Source: Pardosa pseudoannulata (Eukaryota; Arthropoda; Arachnida; Araneae; Lycosidae). Taken from it: a stretch of DNA of 64,000 nt. The DNA lies in assembly GCA_032207245.1 (NCBI GenBank), contig CM063500.1:73243519-73307518 (forward strand), given 5' to 3'. Position numbers and translations under genes: made by a program. This document shows positions 10,801-20,838 of the stretch, one piece after another. Under the pieces are notes generated by a model. The model saw nothing but the letters and a program-made list of their open reading frames with translations. It had not been told where the DNA came from and made no database searches. How positions within the stretch are numbered: position 1 is the stretch's first letter; each line of letters opens with the position of its first letter.

Positions 10801-13077
10801 ACGAATGACTTCTCTATGGGGTAAGTAAAAACTAACTTGATTTGTGTTGCAATCGTCAGAGACTAATTCAATAATATTTTGCTGTAAATAATCCTGTAAA
10901 ACGGTTCGATATGATTCGAAGAGTTCCGGGTTTCTTTGAAACCGTTTTTTGAGCCTTAAAAATCTTCGCTCCGCGACATTTCGATTGTCATTTAGCAAAT
11001 ATTTCTTATCTTCTTTCCACGGTAATTTAACCTTATAGCGTGAATTTTCATACTTAATTTCTGATTCAAACTTTTGTAGCACACTGTCTTTAGAATGATC
11101 AATTGATTCATTTTCAGAAATACCTAGACTTTCAAGATCCCAAAATTTCTTTAATAGATCAGCAATTAAGTTTTCTTCGACTATTACATTCATTACCATA
11201 GAGGTTTCACTAACATCATTATTTTTGCCTATTATACACCATCCGAATATTGTTTCAGTGGCCACCAATTGTTTCCTTAAACGTTTTATTCTTCCCAGTA
11301 CAACATTGTAATAGTAGTCTGCTCCAATCAAAATAACGACCTTTTCATTAAATTCGCATGAATCACCGAGTTGAAGACCCTTTAAATAATTCTGTACAAC
11401 TTCCTCTTTTAATCTAGGTGATGGAATATCGGACCCTGAAATTTGTTCTGTAACGAGAGCTTCTATTTCAATATTTAAATCTGAATCGTTATTATTTTCC
11501 AATTTAATTCTAACCACGTCAAAGGTCTTCACAATTGGCGTCTTGTTCCCAAAAGTAAAGACAGAAAGATTTTCTTTCCGAATAACAGGAAGTTTTAATT
11601 TCTTCGCGATCTGCTGGTCCACGAACGATTTCATGGAGCCAGAGTCCAACAATACCCTCACAATTTTGCTATTTTCTTTATTCCGAATTTTCGCACTACA
11701 AGTTTGTAATAAGACACTTTCGGTTCTCCCCTCCGAAACAGACATGACCTGTGACCGAACCCCTTCCGATTTACTTGTTGACTCTTCTGCGGTGCGCGTT
11801 GGTGAGTCATTCTGTGAAGCGTCTTTTTCTTTATTATGTTCTAGTTTGAAACATATAGCTCTGTTATGCCGACCTCCGCAAATCTGGCATGAATATCCTT
11901 TTGAACACTGGCTACTTAAATGCTTACCAAAGCACATGTAACATAAACCTTTTTTACGAAGAATTTGTTTCCGATCAAGAACGCTGCCGATGTCGCAATA
12001 ATATGAATTATGCTCAGCATTGCAAAAGATACAAATTTTGCTTTTATTTTGTTCTCGCTTAGCAGCTGCCATTAGATTATGAGCCGAATAGTGTTGTTTA
12101 CCGGCATTCGAAAATTTCTTTTCAGAGAACGGCTTTTGGCGCGAAAAGTTTTCAAAGTTCGTTTTTGATAACGGAACTGGCATGCGTTCTCTACACTCTA
12201 TCTCAGTTTTAAGAAATTCTAATAGTTTCTCTACATTATAGCCTTTTGAAAAGTCAGTATTTTTTCGATTGAATTCTAAAGTAATATCGGGAGGTAAAAC
12301 TTTCAGGAGTATTGAAATTAACATGGAACTATATTCTTCGGGTTTCACATTTAACGATTTTAAACTACGAACTTGAATTTCCAGAGTATCATATAATTTC
12401 CTTAATCTTTCAGTATCATCAGATTTATAAACAGGTCTAAGATTTAACAAGGTATTCATGTGTGCATGAACTATTGTGTCACGACGACCGAATCTATTTT
12501 TTAAAATGTCTACGACAGAATCATAATTTTCTTCAGAAATCGAAAACCCTTCTATTGCACTTTGAGCCTTTTCACATAAATATGATTTCAGATAATTAAA
12601 TTTTTCGATTTTAGAAAGAGATATATTATCATGAATTGCAACTTTAAATGAATTCCAAAAACTGGTCCATTGAATACTATCGCCATTAAATTTAGCGATA
12701 GTCAATTTCGGAAGCCGAACAAATTGTTTGTTTTCGTTAATGATTTCGGAATTATTGCATGCACTTTTGTTTGTAACCGAATTTTCATCCTTATTTAATT
12801 CTCTTAGTTTTCTTCTGGCACGAAATAAACCACTGTTAATTTTTTCCATGTATTCCTGCGCCGTTTGGAATTCTGTTTCAAAGGATTCGGGATCAACTAG
12901 ATTTTCCATTTCCGAATCTAATTTTGTCAGTTCTTTAACTTTTAAATTTAATAAATCAACAGTCTCTTCAAGAGCACATGCTTCAATATTTCGACTATTT
13001 AAATCACTTTCAATCTTATTCAAAAGCTTTGAAACAGCAGTTCTGACAATTTTCCTTTTCACTTTCGTTTTATCCAT
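7801..13077 (-). CDS. BEL/Pao gag-pol polyprotein
   Basis: A single uninterrupted frame of 1758 codons runs from ATG at 13077. The frame is open slightly further upstream, but only from a TTG. Domains in order: a gag region of the DUF1759 type (about 120-290); cysteine knuckles (CIFC, CYMC, CQIC; about 349-411); an aspartic protease with DSGS (D478); reverse transcriptase with ADIKQAF (D814) and YVDD (893-896); the A17-type linker; RNase H (D1080, E1124, D1153); an integrase zinc region (H-H-C-C, CLICK near 1430); the integrase core (D1462, D1524, and E1574 in WWGGFYERL); and a C-terminal DUF5641-like module. All catalytic residues I can identify are present. It would make particle proteins, cDNA and the integration enzyme for the element itself. 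No env-like frame follows. Confidence 0.96.
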   Translation of the reverse strand: MDKTKVKRKIVRTAVSKLLNKIESDLNSRNIEACALEETVDLLNLKVKELTKLDSEMENLVDPESFETEFQTAQEYMEKINSGLFRARRKLRELNKDENSVTNKSACNNSEIINENKQFVRLPKLTIAKFNGDSIQWTSFWNSFKVAIHDNISLSKIEKFNYLKSYLCEKAQSAIEGFSISEENYDSVVDILKNRFGRRDTIVHAHMNTLLNLRPVYKSDDTERLRKLYDTLEIQVRSLKSLNVKPEEYSSMLISILLKVLPPDITLEFNRKNTDFSKGYNVEKLLEFLKTEIECRERMPVPLSKTNFENFSRQKPFSEKKFSNAGKQHYSAHNLMAAAKREQNKSKICIFCNAEHNSYYCDIGSVLDRKQILRKKGLCYMCFGKHLSSQCSKGYSCQICGGRHNRAICFKLEHNKEKDASQNDSPTRTAEESTSKSEGVRSQVMSVSEGRTESVLLQTCSAKIRNKENSKIVRVLLDSGSMKSFVDQQIAKKLKLPVIRKENLSVFTFGNKTPIVKTFDVVRIKLENNNDSDLNIEIEALVTEQISGSDIPSPRLKEEVVQNYLKGLQLGDSCEFNEKVVILIGADYYYNVVLGRIKRLRKQLVATETIFGWCIIGKNNDVSETSMVMNVIVEENLIADLLKKFWDLESLGISENESIDHSKDSVLQKFESEIKYENSRYKVKLPWKEDKKYLLNDNRNVAERRFLRLKKRFQRNPELFESYRTVLQDYLQQNIIELVSDDCNTNQVSFYLPHREVIRNDRTTSKFRIVFDASSHDVGEISLNDCLNVGPNLYPDIFDLLLRFRLNPVAFTADIKQAFLQIEVHENDRDVSRFMFTDDPTNESLAPQIYRFTRVLFGVNSSPFMLAAILKYHLKKYEDVYPETCKFLNDSIYVDDVVGGNQNVEIAYETSLECINLFKEAGMVLHKWQTNSKELQELWFKKGINVEVSSEVFGAATLPFKVLGISWDRVEDTLYFDIQNLLSFLSGRINSKRFIMQTIGRIFDPVGFLGPFVLRAKLLIQEIWKLNHDWDDELPENLCSTWDKWCNDIPNLCELKIPRFYFCDTLDLKFRNIELHCFSDASQKAYATVAYLRVISHDGKIQTVFVASKTRVAPLKKLTLPRLELMGALLSAKLSDSVIKALKLNLTCYFWTDSQITLFWIKGTAKKFKPFVKNRIEDITKLTSPENWKFCPGKSNPADLASRGASAGELKNNSIWFKGPEWLELTSECWPPQNKTATNKLEENDLEYRKTTNDVLQFECTVVLEKMLTISNYSNLIKLYRVTAWIQRFIRKIRKIVDTKGPLITEEIEEAEKYWLQVEQRANYSEEIDLLRNKKQVNKNSPLYNFNPFLDERGLIRIGGRLEHSELSNDEKHPIILPRNSLLTNLIIQDEHVKVMHGGTATTLAKIRSRFWIPKGRQIVQRNIRKCLICKRYSAKPADQLTSPLPADRVTETPPFHTCGVDFAGPIYIKDSGETKKSYIVLFTCATTRALHLELSPTMTTESFLMAFRRFISRRGNCRIMYSDNAKTFKKSSKEIEQISKILIHDNFRNFICRQKIIWKFIVERGAWWGGFYERLVKSVKECLRKILGKALLTYEELSTILTEVEAVLNSRPLTYVYNDVQEPLPLQPIQFLNFGKNDSTIPITLNKILQTGSSRSSLIKRKNYQDLLIKQLWSRWKKQYVMDLRTAHKLKNPDPQRNIDVNDVVLIEGDNKCKLLWKLGRVVEIYPGRDGKVRSCLLKTSDGTLKRPVQLLYPLEL

Positions 13078-13238
13078 TTTTTTCAAATTCGAATTAACAA
13101 TAAATTTCTATCCTACCTTTAGCAGTCTTCAACTTTGCCTTCCGGGAATCAAAGATAATCCAAAGGATGATCAGTTCAAAAACGAAATCCAAATAAACTG
13201 AGCCCGAACACAAATTCACCGATCAAACAGTTCCGAGT

Positions 13239-13256
13239 TTCCCGGCCGATGCACCA
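13239..13256 (-). other. Primer-binding site, tRNA-Gly type
   Basis: Directly after the 5' LTR the minus strand reads TGGTGCATCGGCCGGGAA. This is complementary to the 3' end of the common animal tRNA-Gly (expected TGGTGCATTGGCCGGGAA) with one mismatch. Zero spacing from the LTR end supports both boundaries. Confidence 0.85.
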
Positions 13257-13299
13257 TGACGCGAAAATCGCAAAAATAATAAAAGAGAAGGCGTCTTAG
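13257..13299 (-). repeat. BEL/Pao 5' LTR, 3'-most 43 bp only
   Basis: Identical to 7068-7110. The remaining ~229 bp fall in or beyond the run of N. The sequence after the gap (13400 onward) does not match the rest of the LTR. Confidence 0.9.
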
Positions 13300-13399
13300 N
13301 NNNNNNNNNNNNNNNNNNNNNNNNNNNNNNNNNNNNNNNNNNNNNNNNNNNNNNNNNNNNNNNNNNNNNNNNNNNNNNNNNNNNNNNNNNNNNNNNNNN
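13300..13399. other. Assembly gap (100 N)
   Basis: Exactly 100 N is the usual placeholder for a gap of unknown size. It begins inside an LTR, as expected when an assembler cannot resolve two identical LTRs. Confidence 0.95.
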
Positions 13400-13423
13400 A
13401 ATTTTTGCTATTATAAACTTTAT

Positions 13424-13762
13424 ATCTCAAGCTATCTATAATGGGCAGTAAACAGCCTTATTTTTAAAGATAAAAACATTGTTCGGAAAAAAATGTTATA
13501 ATAATAATATAATTTAGAAACTTACATTTTTCTATCAAAAAATATTCATAAGTTTAAATTTTACTATTCCTCTAAAAAGTATACAGCAATATAAATAATA
13601 ATTTTTTTTTTTTTAAATTAAGAGTAAAAGAGAATTTTTCTTGAATATTCTTTGATAGAAAAATATAAGCTTCTAAAGTACTATATTGAAGTGTATTTCA
13701 ATGAGTAATTTTCTCATGCTTAAATCAGGCTATTTACTGTCCATTACAATAAACTGAGAAGC
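13424..13762. repeat. Imperfect inverted repeat (foldback-like, ~340 bp)
   Basis: The left arm (about 13424-13560) and the right arm (about 13620-13762) are imperfect reverse complements. Blocks in common are AATGG-CAGTAAA-AGCCT at the outer ends and TTTTTCTATCAAA-AATATTC nearer the centre. The arms flank a short AT-rich loop. No open frame and no clear duplication were seen. Confidence 0.6.
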
Positions 13763-13794
13763 AAGCAATTTTCTACTGGAAGTATAAGCACCCA

Positions 13795-14096
13795 GAATTG
13801 GCTGTCCCGATCCACTCGTCAGATATCTTGATCAACTTCACTATAAGGTCATCCAAAATTATTTTGTGGACTATTTTTATGTTTTCGTCGGTAACAGCCT
13901 CTTTAAGGCATTCCCTGCATGCATCCTCCTCGGTGCTCTTTTCTCCTGGTTTAAATTTAACAAACCACTTTTCAACGGTTTATTTTCCTGGTGCAGAGTT
14001 CGAATAATGTTTTTCAAGCCAATCCTTGGCTTCAACAGCATCTTTTTTCGCCAAAAAGCAATGCTTTACTAACACACGAAATTCATTTTTATCCAT
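13795..14096 (-). pseudogene. Mariner transposase N-terminal fragment
   Basis: From an ATG at 14096 the minus strand encodes MDKNEFRVLVKHCFLAKKDA, then VEAKDWLEKHYSNSAP, an in-frame TAA, and TVEKWFVKFKPGEKSTEEDA. This is the paired-helix DNA-binding half of a Mos1-like mariner transposase. The frame continues with VTDENIKIVHKIILDD and then loses similarity. No DDD catalytic half is present next to it. It is dead through the stop codon and truncation. Confidence 0.82.
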
Positions 14097-17000
14097 TGTT
14101 TTCAAACTAACAAAAGTTGCTTCACTCAAAATACTATGTCTCAAAAATTAATAGTCTATTTACGAAATTTTCTGAGACATAGACTTCAAGAGCGAATAAA
14201 TGATGAAAGAAGAATTTGCTCTTAGAACTTTATGCCGTTGAGTTGCTCGTTTTTCTTTCTTGCTTTACAGATGAATCTTCTTAAACCGTAAGATAGCTGT
14301 ATATTTTTTCTCTGAATTTTTATTTGAACCAGCTTTTACGTTTTCCTTATTCAATCCTTTACAGGAATAAAATTTTCAGAAATTTCTTGGAACAGTTTAC
14401 TTTACTGACAATGGGGTTTTCAAAGTAATACATCTATCAGATATACTATTTATCACTGAATTTTTAAGGCTTAAATTTATTATAAATTTTATACTATATC
14501 TGTTTTATGCAGTTATTCTCCAAAAAAATCTTATGCATACATTCTATCTTTACAGCTTTACGAAATTCAGTCTTATTGACATTGGCAAGTCTTCTATTTT
14601 GGTGCTGCCATCTACATTCGAAAATTTGAAACTAAGCGTGATTATTAATCGGGATATTAGTCTTTCAGTTCTTACATTAAATATATAATATCTAAATAAC
14701 CAGTAACATTCATACAAAGCTGCCTATAAGAATCTCTTCGTACAATAAATTATTCATAAAATTTTACAAAACACTGAAAAGTTAATATCTATTTTATTTA
14801 TTTCAATATTTTCTTTCGATACCTATAATGATATTAAAATAATAAACTACCCGGTAGGATAAAAATATAGTTAAATATTTTTAAAGCACTTCTACTGATT
14901 AAAACATTAATAACTTCAAGTTAAAATGATAAATTACTTTTTAATGTTTCGTGCTTTTTTCTTTTTTTTTTTTTTACCCATTCTCCAATAGTAAGTTTTC
15001 AAGCTCTGAAATCTAATGTAGTATTTTTGTACAACTTAACAGCACTTTCATAATTTTTTTTTTTTTGTTCTGTTTAACTTCTAAGGCTTGAAATTTATTT
15101 CCTGTGTAACATTATTTAATATTCAGTGATGCTATGTAAACTATCAACTTATAAGTACCAATCAACTGATCTTTATATCCATTTCTATATATCTTTAAAA
15201 AATAATTGAATAATCAATTTTTATTGGAATATTATAAATATATAAATAATTATTATATAAATATTATAAATCAGTTATTATTTATTATTATTTCAATTAT
15301 TATCATCATTTAATTGAATTTCAATAATAATATTAAATACATATTCTATTTCTTCCCTATATCTCTTTCTTCTCTTCGTATATCTTTATATCTCTAAATA
15401 TTAACATTACAGTATAGTAAAATTGACTGGAAATAAAATATTTAAGCTGTAAATTTTTTTTCGAAATTTAAAAAATACATTCAAATTTAACTATGTTTCG
15501 GATAATAAGTCTGCCCCCCAAAAAAAGAAAAAATGGGAGGAATTTATGACAACAAAATTCGAAAATGGTAAGGCATAATCAGTAATTTATAAACTACCAT
15601 TTTATAGTAGTAAATTAATTCTTCTCACTTTTAAAGCAGTTCTTGAATTTGTAGAATACTTTCTTTACTAAGAAAAAAAAGTATGAAAATATTATTACAA
15701 AGCGTGATTCTATATTGCTTGGAAAACTTGACCATAATTATTTCATACATTTTTTATTACATTTAATTGAAATATCAACCTGAACTGCCCTGTGCTGCAT
15801 CTTACGTGGAGATCATAGACAAATTTCACGGAGACTCGCTACTTCGGCCTAGATTTGAGCACCCCCGGTGTCAGATCATCTGAACTAATTGCAGGGCTGT
15901 AACTAGGTCCTTTAACACCCGTGGCAAAAAACTGGTCTGAGCCCCTACTGCCAAATATAGTGAGAAAATACATAAACATATCTTTTTTTTCTATATCCTA
16001 TATTCATAATGAACTCACAAAATATTTTGTAAATTCTTAAAACATTTCTAGTATATTAATTTTAAATTTTTTCTTCTATTTTTACCTTATTAATACTTAA
16101 AATATTTTTGAACACTGGGGTATTATTTTGCTGATAAACAGAATAGTTTATTTGTTATTTGTACGTTAAATTTTTATAAAATATTGATGAATCTCTCAAT
16201 TTAAATTTAGTTTTGATAACTTTAATAAATTCAAAATTTAGAACAAATAACCGGATTGTCATTTTAGGAGTGTTTGGTAAACATTTTATAAGAATCTATA
16301 ACAAGTTTAGACTCAAAAGCATTAAAAAAAAAAAAAAAATTTTAAACACATTGGATGTTGTAAATGAAAGTCCTCTTCCATCATGCATAGTATAAGAATG
16401 CTATGAGTCACATGTATGTTTTGAGAGAGTGAAAGAACAAAAATGATTTGCCAAGACTGTTCAGCAACAATATCAAATGAGACAGCGATGTTTACCAACA
16501 TATGTTATATATAGTATCTAATAAAATAAAATTAAATGAATAGAATTTAAAAAGTATCTCTTCAAACACAGAATTGCACTTCATTTTCTGTTTTAACCTG
16601 AAAAGCATCTTTCACTTCCATTTTGTATGTGAGAACTTTTTAACATAACTTAAATAAAACATTTTAAAACTAACTTTTGTATCTTTAAATAAATCATGTA
16701 AATCTTTAATTTATAATAATTTTATTCATTATGAAACTAAATTAAAACCTGGCATAAAACACATTATTACAATAGACTAAAAGTTTTAAAAAACTTAATT
16801 ATTTAACAAATTCATCAATCTTAAATTCAATAAAAAAATTCAAATTGACTGATAATTATAATAGATGCTAAAGGCAATATGTATATTGATAGTCTGTTCA
16901 TTTGAATTCAATTTAAAAGAAATGCTGCAATGATATTTATGTTTTAAAAAATATAGTATCAAAACTGACAGTTTATTACAGTTTTACTTATTTTAATATT

Positions 17001-17885
17001 TTTTTCCACTTATAATGACATTAAAGGAGAATATACCAGATACAATAAAAATTTAAAATGAACTATTATTAATTATCAACTTATTAAAATATTAATTATT
17101 TTAAAAAGAAAAAATTTTTTAAATATATTTCATACATATTTTTATTCTTATGTTGAAATGTTCTTAATTAGTCAGTTTTCCTGCCCAGAAATCTAATGTA
17201 GTACTTTCTTTCATTTTAATGCAATATTAATTAATTTCTTGATGTTAATATACTATTTTTATTAATTTTGAAAAATATGTCCTTTTTATAGTCACAAGCC
17301 ACTTTTAATATATGAACCCATAATATTTTTTATTGGTCTCTATGTTATAATTTACTAAATATGCAAGTATTTTGTTAAAAACAAAAAAGGGAAAAAATTT
17401 AAAAACTCAATTAGATTTATTTTTTTATCAGCATTAAAGATATGAACATTAACTGACATCAAAAAAGGAAACAAACAACAATTTTATTTTCTTAATTTTA
17501 AAATACAGAAAGAACAAAAAAAATTTAATTGGACAAAATTCTAATTTGTAGGAAAAAAATATTTTTCTATTCACAAATAACAATGCTTTTAGGTATTCTT
17601 GAATATAACATTCAGAATTAGCAAAGTAGCTTTAATTTATAACAATGATAAAAGTAATTACAATTCAAAGTTTTCATTGATGACTAACTTCTAAACAATT
17701 ATATTCAATAAACACTAAAAGGGGCATTATATAACAACAAAAATGCACACAAAATTTTTTATAAGGACAGCAAATGGCAATCACATGCATTAAAAACACC
17801 TAAATTACTTTAACAATAATGATAAACATTTATGAAGATAAAATTTTAAAAACATTAAGAGCTGATGAAAATGAGACACTAAATA
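14097..17885. other. AT-rich intergenic DNA
   Basis: 3.8 kb with no supportable gene. A short perfect-ended palindrome occurs at 14137-14188 (TATGTCTCA ... TGAGACATA). A GC-richer patch at about 15785-15960 contains CAGGGCTGTAACTAGG (15892), which resembles a hAT terminus, but no matching end was found. Homopolymer A and T runs are common. Confidence 0.6.
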
Positions 17886-18748
17886 CACTCAAGAGCCAAA
17901 ACATTATGACCCTCCCTATATTTTGCAATGAATTTGCCTGGATGATGTGGAAGGCACGTGATCAGGTGGAAGTGGTATTTAACTGCTGCTGGAGGGTCTG
18001 AAGAATCATTCTTTCACTGACTTCTGTGTTATGGGAAAGGCTGCAGATCTAAGCGATTTTGATAGAGGGCAGATTGTAATGGCTCAAAGGCTCGGAACAA
18101 GTATTTCCAAAACTTCACAACTTGTGGGTTGTTCACGATCTACAGTTGTTAGTACTTATGCAGAGTGGATGAATAAAGGTGAAACCAGCAGTAGACGACA
18201 TGGTGTTGGAAGTTTATAGGCTATCAGAGAAAAAGGTCATCAGAGACTGGTGGTGGCGGTATTATGCTTTGGCCGACGTTCTCTTGGACGTCTCTGGGAC
18301 TCGTAGTTGTGGTAGAGCAGACCATGAATGCTACAGGGTATCTGAACATCACTGCGGATCAGTTGCACCCTTACATGGCCTCGATTTTTCCAGCTGGAAA
18401 TGGAATGTTCCAAGAGAACGTCCATGTCACAAAGCTAAAATTGTGTTGGAGTGGTTCCAGGAACATGATGCTGAATTCCAGTTAATGTCCTGTCTGCCCA
18501 ACTCACCGGATCTCAATGCGATAAACATATTTGGGATGTCATGGGACGGCAGCTCAGAGTTCAAAGACCACCCATTCGCAATATCTCAGATTTGCGTAAC
18601 CGTTGCTTAAACATCTGGTACAATCTGTCTCCAGCCATCTACCAAGGACTTGTGGCATCCATGCCAAGGCTGGTTGAAGCTGTGTTGTGCGCCAAAGGTG
18701 GGCCAACTCGTTGTCGACAGGTGGTCATAATGTTTTGGCTCTTGAGTG
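17886..18748 (+). mobile_element. Tc1-like DNA transposon, internally deleted copy B (863 bp)
   Basis: It starts CACTCAAGAGCCAAAACATT and ends with the inverted counterpart AATGTTTTGGCTCTTGAGTG, a 20-of-20 terminal match, between TA dinucleotides (17884-17885 and 18749-18750). It is the same family as 348-1355 and 30793-31295. The middle of the transposase is deleted. Confidence 0.93.
18031..18715 (+). pseudogene. Tc1-like transposase pseudogene (copy B)
   Basis: The N-terminal helix-turn-helix is intact ([20 protein letters not shown] ... [14 protein letters not shown]). The frame stops at 18219 just after HGVG. The second DNA-binding helix region and the first catalytic Asp are deleted. 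The DDE part resumes in shifting frames (18179-18610 and 18541-18715), with LPNSPDLNA in place of the NPIE motif, so the catalytic Glu context is lost. Non-functional. Confidence 0.85.
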
Positions 18749-20060
18749 TAGTTTTAAATTGGGCATAGCATTTATAAAATACAGAAGCACACTGAATATT
18801 ATTAATTATTAGAAACATTAGAGTGAATAATAAATTAATATCATCTATGATTTCTGTTACTCCATATGCAAATAAATATGTATCAATTCAAACAAGTTTC
18901 TTAACAGAAATTCCTTCAAAAAGAAACATCTAACAGGCTACATAAAAGTATAAATATTTATAGAAATTATTTCAATTTAATTTTAATTTCTACATAAATG
19001 CACTGAGACAAAAAATAAATAAATAAATAAAATAAACCTGTAAAACAAAAAAATTGATTTATGGTATTTTTTACCTTTAACAATTTAAAAAAATGAAACA
19101 ATGCAAAAAAAATTTATCCCTGTGACGGTGCACTAGACCCATAAAAATAATAATAGATCTTGGTTAGTTAACTTGTATAATAACAAATAAAAAAATAATG
19201 CACAATTGATATTCTGTAATTTTTTTCAATATTTTTTTACTAAATACTCAATAATAAACTAAATAAAATTTTCTTTTAAAAAATTTTATCTGTAAATTTT
19301 TTGCTATAATGAACACTACAATTTTTTTCTTCCTATTTTCAGATTATTTCTGGGGGGGGGAGTGCAATGTTCAATTGCTTTATCACTGCCCTTTCTTAAA
19401 TACTAATAAAATTACAAATCTCCTATCCACTGACTTCGTCTTTTGAAAACTTAGCAAAAGATCAAGTATGGCATAAAAAATTATGTACTAAAATTTGTTT
19501 AAAAAATTTTCATTTAAAAAAAATAGTAATTTCTAAATAACAAAAAGGAAATATCAAAGCATGATATTTTTTTTGTCCCTTAGTGTAATTTCATATTCAA
19601 TAAAGTTATAATTATCATCATTACTCATTAAAATTCTTATTCAATTCTCACACGCCAGTATAAATACTTATATAAACAACTTCATTTTATTTTGAACATT
19701 TTTACATAAACAATTTCTTATACAATTCAATAAAGTTTTTTTAATAGAATTTCTTTCGTTAATGAAAAAATATCTAAAAGACTACTTAAAAGTTTAATAT
19801 AAATCAACTAACACATCTGAGGAATTTAAAATTTTTTTTTATTTTTTTACAAATATATATATATAAATACTAATACTGAATAACTGTTGACTATATCAAT
19901 ATTAAAAGATAGTTTAAAAACTGCTACACTTATAATAACCAAATTACACTATAATACAATAAAACAAAATTTTAAAAATAAACATAATTAGTATTAACTA
20001 CAGCTTAAAGAATTAGATAATTTTACAAATTTATTTTATATTTAGTTCATACAATATTTA
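18749..20060. other. AT-rich intergenic DNA
   Basis: No supportable gene or element. There is an (AAAT)n tract near 19010-19030 and a nine-G run near 19352. Confidence 0.55.
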
Positions 20061-20838
20061 CAGGGTATCTGCCAAAATACAATTTTTCAAATCTATGACT
20101 TTTCATGACTTTCCCTGATTTAGCGGATCATTTTCCATGACTTTAAAAAGCTTTCGTTAAAGTATATATGAATAAAACTTCTGATGTACATACAAATAAA
20201 ATATGCTTTTAGAGAAATTACAGGTATTTTATCATAAAAAAACTATAAACTTACTTTATAAGTGTTAATAAACTCGCATACATAAAAATAAATTGGTGTA
20301 TCTACATACCTAAGTTTACTCATATAACAATTTTTCAATCAAAATGTTTCCAATTTGAATTCAGGGTACTTAGGTATTATCCAAGTGACCATGAATAATA
20401 GCTAAACATAATAACCTTATAATGTTTATGTACAATATCCCTAGAGATAAACTTACATTTTGTACAAAAATCTTAATTTTTATTAAAAAACAATTATTAT
20501 TATATTAAGAAAATTTTAATCTACAATTTAAGAAAAAAACCAAAATAATATACATTTACGCACCCATTAAGCTTTCTTGCTTTGAGTTTCCTTGGTGAAC
20601 AAATTTTACTTGGCAATAGAGTCAATAGGATAATACATAAATACCAAACTCAGTAACTTCAGCTAAATGACAAGTAAAAATAGAATTATACAATTACATG
20701 CATTTTTTTTAATCGGTAGTTTGGCAGATCCATGACTTTTACTCATATTACTTGAAAAATCAAGACTTTCCATGACAAAATTAATCCATTGTCTAAATTC
20801 ATGATTTTCCATGACTTTCCAGGTGTGCAGAAACCATG
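20061..20838. mobile_element. hAT-like non-autonomous element (~778 bp)
   Basis: The left end is CAGGGTATCTGC and the right end, reverse-complemented, is CATGGTTTCTGC. Both subterminal regions repeat a CATGACTTTCC-type motif in opposite orientations. TATTTA is present on both sides, suggesting a duplication of 6 to 8 bp blurred by AT-rich flanks. There is no coding frame. Confidence 0.55.

Larger units (their letters stand above)
7068..13299 (-). mobile_element. BEL/Pao LTR retrotransposon, intact coding frame, 5' LTR cut by assembly gap
   Basis: Read on the minus strand the order is: end of the 5' LTR (13299-13257), primer-binding site, a leader of about 160 bases, one gag-pol frame (13077-7801), polypurine stretch GGTGGGGAG (7340-7348), and 3' LTR (7339-7068). 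The two LTR ends visible share an identical 43-bp stretch finishing in GCGTCA. Superfamily assignment rests on the gag type, the A17-type pol and the C-terminal module. Confidence 0.95.

Noticed and set aside
13078..13086. Upstream start for the BEL polyprotein
   Set aside because: The frame is open there but the codon is TTG; the first ATG is at 13077.
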